A stretch of DNA of 64,000 bases from Guyanagaster necrorhizus (lineage: Eukaryota > Basidiomycota > Agaricomycetes > Agaricales > Physalacriaceae): assembly GCF_019112545.1 (NCBI RefSeq), contig NW_025064896.1:130702-194701 (forward strand). Direction: 5' to 3'. The notes under the pieces are model-generated. The model ran no database searches. It was not told where the DNA came from and saw only the letters and a list, made by a program, of their open reading frames with translations. Position numbers and translations under genes: made by a program. This document shows positions 1 through 10,426 of this stretch, one piece after another (positions within the stretch are counted from its first letter, which is position 1; each line of letters begins with the position of its first letter).

Positions 1-1375
1 AGAGAACTATGGCTGAGGCTCTGAGCTGATAGACATGCTAGTCACCAATATTAAGTCTAAAAGAGACTTTGTAAAACAACATGGCCCAAGGATAAAAATC
101 CTAAGTCAGGTTTGAACTTAGAAAAGTTCTGCACCATATCTGGGAAAATACTTAAGTCCAAGTTGGACTTAGAAATAGTACCTCAACTGGAGCCAATTCT
201 ACATGCCACTAAGATAAGTATATTCTAAGACAGCTAGAGGTAATACCATAGCCAGTTGTAGAGTATTGAGTAAAGACAGCATCATCCAGAAGTAGTAAGA
301 AGAGAGATCCAATAATCTGTGGCTAGCACTCTAAGTTTTGACTCAAATGCCTAAGTCAGAATTTCTAGACATCAGATGATCTAAGGGACTTAAAATAGAG
401 AGGAATAGAGTGGATAGAACCAATTGGTTGGGCCTGATCAGGCCTGATTGATCAAGCTACTAAGAATAGCTCAGAGAGTTAAAACTCTGAATGACAGAAA
501 AGAGTTAGATGCCCACAGGCACTGTAGGCTTAAAATAAAGCTGTGCAGTAGCCAGGCAGATCTGTGCAAGCCTAGAGAAGTCCAGGAGTGCTGCCATTCA
601 GGAATAATAGCATGATTCTGCTTTAAACAGGAGAAATACTATTTTGAATGCTTTATTTATAGATTCTATATCTGTTGTTGATGTATAAAAGAAGAGAATG
701 GGGGGGAAATAGCAGGCAAGTGACCTACCCCCACATTCAGGCCTTCTAGCTCACTGTAACTAGTCTCTGGGACAACAGATTTTGAGTTTTGCTTTGACTT
801 AGTGATTTATTTAAGTCACTTTGTCACTTAGAGAGGATTGGATTGGAATAATAACTGTATTTTGGGTTTGGATTAATTTGGGTTTCAAACTATAAGAGTT
901 TCGGCATCAGAATACAAGTTCTTCAGTTTTGAGTACTGCTAGCCAGCCAAGAGTGCAGCTAGTCAAGCCTAAGTGCTTGATAGACTTAGTATTTGGGTTT
1001 TAGAGTTCATTAAGTTTTGGAATATGCTAAGTTGATTTAGAGCACAATTTTGCATTGATTCTAAGTCCTAATTATACTTAAACATTGCTATAAACTACTC
1101 TCACAAATATTGCATCTTAGAAAGCAAGATAGAAGTTGAATAACTGTCTTTATTGACTGTTTTTTTGATTTTACTTAAGACTGCAAGAGTGCTTCTATTG
1201 TACTCAAAATAACTGACCTCAACTGTATTTGGTGATTGCATATCGAGTGATTAGATGTTGGTGTTTCAGAGTTCATTCCTCATTCACCTCTCTTAGTCAC
1301 TTAGCTATTACCAAGCACATCAATATTGGGTCACAGAATCATCTAAATATGGTTACATGCTATACCACAAGGCCA
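1..1375. other. CpG-depleted repeat relic, no readable gene
   Basis: No open frame or recognisable protein is visible. CG dinucleotides are almost absent (isolated cases near 902 and 1246), the same state as the retroelement that follows. A purine-rich run at about 689-713 and a tataaaag-like site near 685 could be remains of an LTR element border, but this is inference. Short words such as ctaagtc and gacttag recur many times in both orientations. The whole block reads as very old transposon DNA. Confidence 0.6.
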
Positions 1376-2345
1376 GTGTGGTGAACTGAAAAGCAGATCT
1401 TCTAAGCCAGTGAGTTGACCATAATCAAGGAGACAATGACAATAAAGAGGTGGTATTATTAAAGCCTGAACATTTCCAGGTGATAATAATGCCAACAGAA
1501 GAAGAGATCCATGAATGGATTAAGAGTGTGACATGAGACAACCACAAATGGGATCAGCACATGGCCTTATCACTAAATCATGAATGAGGGATAATGAAGA
1601 AGAATGGATTAATCTATTATGATAGGCTAATCTATATCTTATAGGATCAGCAACTGCAAGACAAGGTCATCACCATCTGCCATGATCATGCAACAGCAGG
1701 ACATCCAGAGATTGTGAAAACTAAGGAGTTGGTCCTATAGGAATATTGGTGGCCAAAGATAGACCAAGATATAGAACAGTATGTGAAGGAGTGTGAGACA
1801 TGTCAGTGAGAAAATGCATCAACTCAACTATGAGCAGCACTGCTTCATCTGAATGAGGTCCCTCAGGCACCATGGATCCACATTTTGGTTGACATGATCA
1901 CCAGATTATCTGACTGTAATGGTTACAATACCATACTAGTGATTGTCAACTGATTCTTGAAGGCAATCATTCCCATTGCATGTTCAACAGAATTAACATC
2001 AGAAGTGTGGGCCAAGATCTTCTGCAATGAGGTCTATGCCAAACAGGCATGCCTCAGTTCATCTTAAAGTTTCTAGATGACTTGTACCACCTTTTAAACA
2101 TCTGACACAATGCCTCCACCACATATCATCCCCAAACCGATGGCCAGATGGAGCAGGCTAATCAGGAGATTGAGAAATATCTCTGATTATTCTTCAATTA
2201 TTGTCAAGATGACTGGATGGAGTGGCTTGCCTTAGCTGCTTTTCAACACAATAACTATGTCCACTCTACTACCATAAAAACTCCATTCTTCATGAACTAT
2301 AGTTGCTATTCAAACATCTCCTATACAGAATGACTCTGTACAATA

Positions 2346-2870
2346 ATGCCCACCTCCTCTAATTTCACTGCAACAATGTCCAAGATCCACAATAAAACAC
2401 ATGCTGCCCTTGAAAAAGTGGCAACATCTATGAAAAAACAATACAACAAACATCATGCTTCTGCCTATTCCTATACTGTGCACAACAAGGTTTGGTTAGA
2501 CACAATCAATCTTCATCTGCCTTGCCCAAAACAGAAGCTCACCAACAAATGCACCAGCCCATTCCCTATCCTTGCTAAAATCAACACCTCTCCATATAAA
2601 CTTCACCTTCCTGCCATATGGAAAATCCATGATATATTCAATGATACCTTACTCATGGTGTATATCACCTCTGCATTCCCAAATCAAGACTGTCCACCTC
2701 CATCCAAACTGGAACTGATCAATGATGAGAAACACTATGAAATTGATCAAGTTCTTAATCACAAACTCCACAAAGTTCATGCCTGTGGCAGAGGAACTCA
2801 AATCACAGTTGATTATTTGGTTAGTTGGAGGGGTTACAGCCCTGAATCTAATCAATGGATCAACAAATGA
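2346..2870 (+). pseudogene. Integrase C-terminus and chromodomain of the gypsy relic
   Basis: This is the longest open stretch of the dead pol gene. It holds the region after the integrase core and, at its end, a chromodomain-like sequence (residues about 135-174: YEIDQVLNHK ... DYLVSWRGYSPESNQW), typical of chromoviral integrases that read histone marks. It opens at a methionine by chance and is in frame with neither an intact integrase core nor a stop-free upstream pol. The chromodomain identifies the clade; the frame is not a functional gene. Confidence 0.8.
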
Positions 2871-2955
2871 CATATGAATGCAGATGATATAATTCATGAC
2901 TATGAACTCTCTCTTGAATAGCTATTAAGATGATGGTATTAAGGGGAGGGAGTAA

Positions 2956-3413
2956 TGTTATGATTTTTTCTTTTTTCTTTCTCAATTAACTCCTATTTAT
3001 GCTTAGTCAGAGCACCTATACCAGTGCTTAGGACTGTGGGACAGGCTTAATCACTTTAATAGGCCAAATCTGCCATTGTCCTCTGACACAATGATGACCC
3101 TCTATGACAGACAACACTCTTTTGTAGGCAGTAACAATGCTCAAGGACAAAGAGCACTATAGCATAGAAACTCACAATTAGTAGGGATATATTTAACTCA
3201 GACTTGAACAGTATATAAGTAGTGTAGCTCTCACTGTATATCCTCAGCTTTAAGCTAAAGTTTATTCTTACCACTTTATCTTGAGCCAACTGTTTACAGG
3301 CCTTGAAGCATCTAGTCAACAGATACACACAAGTGAACTCTGATGTGACTGTATGAACACAATACAGCACCAGTTTATCATGTGTTCTGATTATGTGCAA
3401 CTTGGGCTTAACA
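2956..3413 (+). repeat. 3' LTR of the degenerate gypsy element
   Basis: It starts TGTTATG directly after a polypurine tract and ends TTAACA. It matches the LTR at 62020-62442 in order and content: T-rich start, cttagtcag, ctcaagg, agctaaagtttat and the end cttgggcttaaca. This copy has TG or CA at most places where the other has CG, for example agctttaagc against agcttcgagc. It is therefore an old, CpG-mutated member of the same family. Confidence 0.85.
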
Positions 3414-4190
3414 ATGTATTAGTAAGAATGCAAACAGTCACCAACAGAATGCAAATTAATGTAAGCAAATGCATACATGCAAATGGAAAATTCACCTTGC
3501 CTGCCAGAAGCTTATCAGCAAGATGAGGAATCAGGCTCTGTTATTGATCAATGCAGGAACTGGTTGCACAACATAGAGGATGGATGTGTCAATTGGGATA
3601 GAGCATTTTTGCAACAGAGTTTTTCACCTCTTCTATCAAGTCATTCAATGGTGACAAGACTAACAGTAAGTGAACAGAGCAGTTAGAACTCAGTTGGCAC
3701 AGTATGAGTGAAATGATGGTATTGATGGTCTATCCTACCTGAAAGTAAGTGAACAGAGTAGTTAGAACTGTAAGGACTGTGAGTACAACATATAATAGTA
3801 TAATAGCTCAAATTGCATGCCTCAGTTGGCACAGTTAGTGTGAAATGACTGAGGTAGCATGTGTAACCAGGGGGCATATATACTGTCAGGTTGAAATATA
3901 GGAGTAGAAAATAAAGGAATGTATCTAGGTTGGTGTATAAACAAAGTAACATTTCAGGATTGGCATCAGGTATCATGTGTTTCTTTCAACAAAGGCTGCA
4001 GCATGTCAGTTTATTCTGAAGATGCTCATGTTTCAAAACAGCTCAGAGCTTTCTCTGTCTGATCTTTCAGGCACCCTCGGCCATGGTCAGAACCATGTGC
4101 TATGGCTGTTGGTAGGATTCTATTTTATACTGTGCATGCCAAAGGACAGTACCCAATCTATCCAGGTGTATCATCCTTCAGTATTGTTTC
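3414..4190. other. CpG-poor DNA flanking the LTR, no gene
   Basis: No gene is recognised. CG remains rare up to about 4190 and then returns abruptly to normal levels. A 26-bp unit (3666-3691) recurs with one mismatch at 3744-3769. The block after it (cagttggcacagt) also recurs, but separated in the second copy by about 53 bp. This is probably further repeat DNA. Confidence 0.5.
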
Positions 4191-4359
4191 CATCGAATTG
4201 AGATCTTCAAGCTGGATAACTCTCTCCTAACTATCACACTGGGCTGAAAGTTTTCGGAATCGCTTAACGTGAAAGAGGCAGACACTTAAGTAGGTGATTT
4301 AGAGTGTCCGTGGCCTGAACAGAGTGCATATAATTTGAAGAAAGATTACTGATTGAAAT

Positions 4360-5758
4360 TCACAACGCTCTAGCGATCCTTTCCCTCATGACTTCCTCCA
4401 ATATGGCTTGTCCAAGTACAGAGTTCCGACGCGAATCCGAAAGAGGAGCCATCTCGTCGTCATCGTTGTCATCTCCGACACCAAGTTGACCCATCATTCT
4501 CTGGATAGTCCCTGCATCATATTCCTCTCTAATGTCGCCACGAAGGATGTTCACTCGCAAGGAGCTGCGAAAGTGAGCTCGGAGAAACATGTCAAATTGC
4601 TGATCTTGGGCACAGGGAGCAGGCATATGTGTAGGAAGGAGTTGCCGTATGGAACCCATCTCACGGAAGATGATGATACGGTAGTCGTCCTGGAAGATTT
4701 CAAGTACGACCAGGTTAAAGGGAATGGGAGGATATACAAACGTCTATATCGACGCTGAAGGCGTTGTTGAGAAAATAGGGAACAAGGTCTCTGTGCAAGA
4801 CCGTCGCATTTGAGGGTACTGTTAAGTCTTCGCGATACAGGCCAGACCTCTCAGTAATAACCGAGGGGGGAATACCTGGGAATGAGATTAGGTACTATGA
4901 TACCAAACGAGGAGAGATACTCACTTCCTCGCAACAATACGGAGGTACAAGCCAAGATACAGTGATAGCTCTCTGCGGCTGGCTACCGGTAAAGAGACAT
5001 CGATTTTGATCACGTTGGCGGACTCGATCCTTGATGATAGATGGTACTTTGAACTGGAATTTAACTCAACATGATACTGGAAAATGCAGAGTAAAACAAG
5101 AAACCATGGTGTGAGGATCTCCGAGTTCCGAATAGAAATCTCCGTCCTTTATTGCGATGCGCTGCATAGCCGTGAAGGAGTGCATGCTTCCGACATGCGC
5201 GAAAGCAGGAATGAAAGGTACTCTGCCTGTGTGATCATGGAATTTCAGATATTAGAGGAGTAAAGAACGTACTTACTGCGGGAGAACCATCCGTAATCTC
5301 CTGTAGGAAGTGGCTCCGTCGATAGAGGGGGGATCTCTTCTCCTACAGGCTCAACACCATAGGACATGACGCCGTATGGGTGTACAATAACACGATTTAA
5401 TGAGAAATCTTTCCAACGCATAGGGTCCAATACTTTCGTCCATCGTCTCAAAGTGGCGCAGGAGACGGGTGTGAGATGTGAGTTGAATCCTATACGAATA
5501 TTCATCAACAAATTATGAAGATAGAAAGGAATCCAGACCACCAATAAGAAGAGTTGAGGGAAATATATATGCCCAGAGAAATGTATCGCGTTCGAGAGAT
5601 GAGGATATAGAAGAGAGTATATGTGACGTTGGGCGATTCATGATCGTATGCATGCAGATCATCATTTCGTCTGGGCAGTTTAAATAGAACATGCTTATGT
5701 CAGCTGTCATGCTCTTTTGACCGGCCCGAGATGTGGCGCCAGTCGTTGTGTCAGTCAT
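4360..5758 (-). CDS. HNH-nuclease-like protein, first His replaced
   Basis: This is a spliced minus-strand gene of an HNH-nuclease-like family common in basidiomycetes. Pieces in order: a hydrophobic N-terminal half (LFLLVVWIPFYLHNLL); a segment with VIVHPYGVMSYGVEP; HVGSMHSFTAMQRIAIKDGD; then VRQRDQNRCLFTG and ITVSWLVPP; then PSNATVLHRDLVPYFL; then DDYRIIIFREMG and an acidic C-terminus. The Asn and second His of the HNH core are visible (NATVL, LHRD). The position of the first His (the AH of AHMF in the neighbouring gene) reads SWLV, so nuclease activity is doubtful. The intron between GDPHTM and FKVPS is a clean gt/ag match. The start is uncertain; the ATG at 5758 is the best candidate. It is divergent from the HNH gene at 6595. 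Confidence 0.65.
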
Positions 5759-6594
5759 GCTTCCCACGAGAAGCAATTCTGTTGCTCAGTTAATGAACCT
5801 GGATGAACAACTGTAACATGAATTACTGAGATTAATCATAGAAATACCTGTTTCAGTTCGCAGTCAGAGGTGATGCAATCTTTCTTCGTTTACCGATATA
5901 CCGTGGTCCTTCTTCAATTACCGAGTATCTCTGGCAGTCTACCGACTGTTATCATCGACCAGACAGCAAGTTAACAAAACTTTGTGAAATTGTTGTGAAT
6001 ATTTGATTTTATCCGTTCAAAGAAAGAAAGACACGGTCAACCTAGTACTTACCATTTTTTATCTCTCCGGAAAGCGTCGCCTGTGACAGACTATCGATAG
6101 GATGATTTATTACTTCTTACATTTATCATGCGTTCTACTTTTCTCCTAATGATTAAACTCTCCCGTGATATCTATTACGTGGGGTTTGGATCATTCAAAG
6201 AGACGCCTAAATGTTGCTCCGTTGCTAATGACAATCTATTCACTCACACACTTTCAGAAACCAGTGGCTTGACTCCATGGGTAATTGACGGTGCCGTGAC
6301 GACGTGGCTCCCATGTTCGTGGGATCGTTGTGGCTTGAAACATAAACAATTTTGTTTATTCGGCCCCCGTCAGAGCGTTATAAGGGCGAGAGAGAATGAG
6401 TCCAGCCAGGATCATATGAAAGATGCCTTCCCCTGACATTTTGCTTCAATATTCCTCTCGTTACCCGAATGAGGATCAAAGAAATGTCCATGTCTGGTCA
6501 TCTGAGAAACCGCCGAAAGACAAACGTGGCGCGATACGTATTGTTGCTGGTCTGTTTTCAAGGATTCTCGTTTGGCGCTTACTAACAGTTCAGT
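5759..6594. promoter_or_regulatory. Shared intergenic region of the divergent HNH pair
   Basis: About 0.8 kb separates the two HNH-like gene starts, which point away from each other, so it probably holds both promoters. No strong TATA box is seen. Short open frames here resemble nothing known. Confidence 0.35.
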
Positions 6595-7787
6595 ATGTTC
6601 AATTGCCCAGGCTGCTTTACATCTTCTGCAAACAAAGTCACATACAAGAAACTTTTTGAATGGTTAAAGGTTATTACTTCAACGGAGCCCGTCGAGCGTA
6701 AGTCCATATCTCCATTTCTTTAACCCATAACTCATGCTAACTACACCATCCAGACTTTGCTTTGTATTATTTGGGTGACATCGACCGTCACCCTAGCGGT
6801 GCCCCTGAAGGAACCATTATACGGGACGGAGATCCTCGTTTCATCTGGCAGAACTCTACAATTCCGATCCCGATTCCGCCCCGGCAAATCCGCTTCATCA
6901 TCAATGATCACATTGATAGTGATGATGAGGTAAGAATTGGACACTATGTACTTGTCCGACTTTCTCGGAATGAATGTATGGTTTTCTGGCCCTGCGCTGT
7001 TGCAATTGCTAGTAACATTTTACCTTTTAACAGTAGGGCAAGTCAAGGTCCACAGCTGGTGTCCAGTTATTTCGGCTCCACAGATCACGGACAGGCACAT
7101 GACAGTAACCGCAACTGGATCTACAACATCTGGTGGTAAATATAATAGGGTCAGTGATATGGGGATATTCTTCACCAGATATCTGATATATTTGTCTTTA
7201 GAAAGCATCAACGAGAAGAGATGTTCGAATGCGTGATATGAAATGTCGTGTCACAGGAGACATTGCCGGCCGGCGGCAGAGGGGATTTAATTTCGTTGGA
7301 TTAGAAGTTGCCCATATGTTCCCTCTCGGTGGGATAGATTTAGTATGTTGCGTCGCCTTTGTATTGTGCTTCAAAGTTCAAAACTAGGTGCTCACTGTTC
7401 ATTTCTGTGCTGTTCACAGTTTCCAGTGTCGTTCCCTCGCCGCGATCCTCGGTTAAGCGTGTTCTATAAAGAAACTAAGATCCCCTCCAAGCCATCCAAG
7501 GAAAACCTCGACATACCCCTCAATGCCATTGTTCTCCGTTCTGATGTGCATAGGCTGTTTGATGATTATCAGTTTGGCATCGATGTTTGTCATCCTTCCT
7601 CCAGCTTCCTTGCCATATATCTGACATTTTTCCAGGGACATCTATGTTAGCAGCCTGGCTTGAGCACAAACAAGTTGCTGATATTCATCCAATTCTTCTC
7701 CGTCATCATTATCACCCTGCTATTTTGTGGCATGTTGCAGGCACCGGTCAGGACAAGAAGGATGAGGCGATTATTCCTACTAACTAG
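6595..7787 (+). CDS. HNH endonuclease-domain protein
   Basis: This is a spliced plus-strand gene. Exon 1 begins MFNCPGCF at 6595. After an intron with a ctaac branch site it continues HFALYYLGDIDRHPSGAP and PRQIRFIINDHIDSDDE. Further exons give the HNH core: RRDVRMRDMKCRVTG, then NFVGLEVAHMFPLGGID (first His), then NAIVLRSDVHRLFDDYQFGI (Asn and second His), then HPILLRHHYHPAILWHVAGTG near the end. All three HNH residues are present, unlike the divergent neighbour. The family is widespread and expanded in mushrooms, with unproven role; nucleic-acid cleavage is inferred from the motif. About four or five introns are needed, and the one near 6935-7085 is the least certain. Confidence 0.75.
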
Positions 7788-8231
7788 ACTGAAGTGAGAG
7801 CCTAATCGCTGTGTAGTGCCATATATGAGATTGGAAGGCGACTGAATGAATGAATTATTGCCCCAGAAAACAAGAATATAAATGTATCTACATATGTCAA
7901 TGTTTCTGAATCGATGATTTTCTTCAGCTATTTACTTCCAACAAAGACGTTTTTGACACTGTCTTGGCTGCTCAACCTGCAAGTGTCACCATCCATTGCT
8001 TACGCTGCGTACACTTTATATCTGCTGTGCATCTAATCTATGATGATAAGTACCAGAGTTTGTTCATGCCCCTTGATTGAGTCCCAGTGTTTCATCACGT
8101 CCACCAAACGCGATTTAGTATATAAGTTATGCAATGACCTCCTAAAACCATCACCCCGTTTACACTCCAGTGAAGGTACGCCCTCTGCTATCAGACATTC
8201 TCTCGCTCATCATTATCTGTAGAATTTAAGT
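7788..8231. other. Intergenic, nothing recognised
   Basis: Downstream of the HNH gene. Only short chance frames are present, with no similarity recognised. Confidence 0.4.
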
Positions 8232-8580
8232 ATGGGAAACGAGCAAACCACCTTTTTTCCTGCTCCTACCGCAATCCCCGAGTATTCAACCTCCAAGTCC
8301 ATCATCTCCTTTCTCCCCTATGACAGTTGGCTAACTGCATTACAACAGTAAACGGTCATTGGTCAACGGGTCCAGCGGTACGGGCAACGCTAGCATAATT
8401 TCGTGTGCGAACACTCAATATGAGATCTTAGCAGTGGCGATCTTCATGGTGGTCGCCCTGATTTTGTATCGATGGATTCGGAGAAGACGATCTATACGTG
8501 CACTGAAAGAGAAGTCTCATCTGGTCGCAGATGATTTAGAGAGTCAAGGGATACCCGACACTGTTGAGACGCAGAGATGA
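8232..8580 (+). CDS. Small single-pass membrane protein, hypothetical
   Basis: An ATG at 8232 opens MGNEQTTFFPAPTAIPEY. A probable intron of about 57 bp (gtccat ... ggctaac ... acaacag) then joins in frame to a longer exon. That exon has one membrane segment (EILAVAIFMVVALILY), an immediate basic stop-transfer run (RWIRRRRSIR) and an acidic tail ending TVETQR. The layout suggests a short lumenal or outside N-terminus and a cytosolic tail. The donor gtccat is weak, so the N-terminal exon is tentative. No family is recognised. Confidence 0.4.
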
Positions 8581-9986
8581 CTTTATGCATAACAGGTTAT
8601 GTTCTCAGTTCTGATGCAATTCGAAATGGAGAAATGTGACTCGCTGAGTGGGTTGATATAATTATTGTACTACTAGTGTCCAATCAATGTATTATGTATA
8701 GTAATGGATAGGTCATTAGCAACACAGGGCATTCTCTTGCCGTAAATTATATTCGTCTCCTTGCATGCCAGCAGTGTATCTGCTTTAGAGTTTCTGAGAA
8801 TCTCTCAAAAATGCTCTAGGAGCATCAGAAGACTGTATGACAGGTATAGCAGATCCTGCAAGAGAACAAACTATCTAAAACTGAAATCAATGCTTTAGAC
8901 TGTTTGTTTGGGTGTCGGAGGAAGTCCCCCGAGTGCTTGCAGGAAACTTCGGGAGTGGAGATGGATCAAAGTGAGATACATTGGAAACCGAGTTCTTGAG
9001 CACCTGAAAGTGCAGGACCAAGGTAATTATGCATGTATGAGATAGACTAATGTAAGAGATTGTAAAGAGATTGTAACTAGGGAGGTGAGTGGGAGAAATT
9101 CGGTAGCAGAATGTACTGTGTCTGCAAGCAGTGAGTGTGAAGGTGAGAGTGCTCACTGCTTGCTCTACCTATATATAATAGTGAGGCCGAGTGGCAGGAA
9201 TATGGAATGAAATATGAATGAGATGAAAAGACAATGAATTTGAAGAAAAGACAAGCCGTCGGATCAAGACAGCTAATCATTGACTTTGAACAACCACCTT
9301 CCTTGTTCATCTAAATTCCACCAACCATTGGCACCGGACCAGGGTTTTCTGCCGCGGCTGAACGTGCCGCGGCCTCCGGCAACATCCGCGACTTTTGCTT
9401 TTTTCTATCCTTGGGACCAACTGGGCGCTTCCTTTTGGTTCACTTCTAGCTACTGGCCACTGGAATCGTGACAACACTTTATTTCTAATCTAAAACATGG
9501 ACAACAATCTCTATGACCTGTCATCACTCAGCGAATATTCAGTACAAGTTACAACGCATCTTGACTGCCCAAACATAATGTAGGAGAGGGGAACTTGAAT
9601 ATTTTCGTATGTTTTTCTTAGCAGTGTACAGATTCGTAAGCTTGCGCGTCCTTCCAGTGTTTTGTTGATACTTGAGTAATCGACCTCCTTTCCTCTTCGA
9701 CTGGCGAAGCCCATCAATTGAATGCAGCCACACTTAAGAGCCGCTCATAATTAGCGCCCATGGACACAGCGGACCAATCGGGTGTACGTGCTCTCCGGTG
9801 GACTTCCGACTCAATTCCAAACACACCCGGGACTCGCTAGCGGGAAGGTCATGTGCATAACTACAGCGTGATTGCCGCATTTTTGCCAGTCAGCAACAAC
9901 TCGAAGCGGAGAAGTCCTCCCACTATCCTGATGATATATAATTGTAGACATCCGGAACCACAGTTTTTTTCGCTGATCTCGCTATC
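8581..9986. other. Intergenic, nothing recognised
   Basis: About 1.4 kb without a convincing coding segment on either strand. Base use is ordinary. A tatataattg site near 9936 lies about 50 bp before the hydrolase stub and may be its surviving TATA box. Confidence 0.45.
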
Positions 9987-10113
9987 ATGGCTTTCACTTC
10001 CATCGTAGTCAACCCCTTGACCGGAACCGAGCTCTCCTATATTGACAGCGGCGCACCAGCCCAGTCCTCGTATATCACTATATTTGCTATTCATGGCATG
10101 ATATTCACAAAGG
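9987..10113 (+). pseudogene. Alpha/beta-hydrolase, N-terminal stub
   Basis: An ATG at 9987 opens MAFTSIVVNPLTGTELSYID, then SGAPAQSSYITIFAIHGMIF. This matches the start of a basidiomycete alpha/beta-hydrolase subfamily: a first beta strand, then the HGM oxyanion-hole loop. The next exon should give a nucleophile elbow (GxSxG) and an Asp/His pair. None follows, and the sequence runs into the 3' side of the convergent TPR gene. The gene was cut after exon 1, leaving an apparent promoter and a first exon with a donor-like gtgcgt. It cannot make an active hydrolase. Confidence 0.6.
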
Positions 10114-10426
10114 GTGCGTACCGTTGCCCAGAAAATCTATTACCCTGTGCCAGCGTTGATAATTAATAAGGAAATACAAAGGGTGCGGTTGATTTCTCCG
10201 CTCTGAGGAGATCTGTCAACGATGCCATTAAATTCAGAGGTCAGAGAGACACAACTTGAAGAAATAACCGGGTTCGAAACGCAAAGCAGAAAAAAAATGC
10301 ATCGTGGAAAAGCTTAAAATGCATCGTTGAAAGCTGACTGATATTACACGTTTATGCAAAAAAGACGACTCCAGTTTAAGCAGGAATGCAATCCGGTTTA
10401 TACATCCTAATAGCCAGTCAGAGCCG

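Larger units (their letters stand above)
1376..3413 (+). mobile_element. Degenerate Ty3/gypsy chromovirus, 3' half
   Basis: The plus strand, read through stops, gives the end of a Ty3/gypsy pol. Near 1376 there is an RNase H-to-linker stretch (KADLLS, then GDNDNKEVVLLKPEHF). From about 1648 comes the integrase zinc-binding segment (CHDHATAGH ... YWWPKI ... CETC). Next is an integrase core with WIHILVDMITRLSD and YHPQTDGQMEQANQEI, and finally a chromodomain-like tail. A polypurine tract (about 2940-2955) and a 3' LTR (2956-3413) follow. Most in-frame stops are TGA where relatives have arginine, as expected when CGA loses its CpG. The element cannot be active. Its 5' part is not identifiable in this window. 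Confidence 0.85.

Noticed and set aside
4360..5758. A pheromone-receptor or other membrane-receptor gene, suggested by the hydrophobic stretch LFLLVVWIPFYLHNLL
   Set aside because: Only one clear hydrophobic segment is present, and the downstream exons match the HNH-like family (CLFTG, WLVPP, NATVLHRDL), not a seven-helix receptor.
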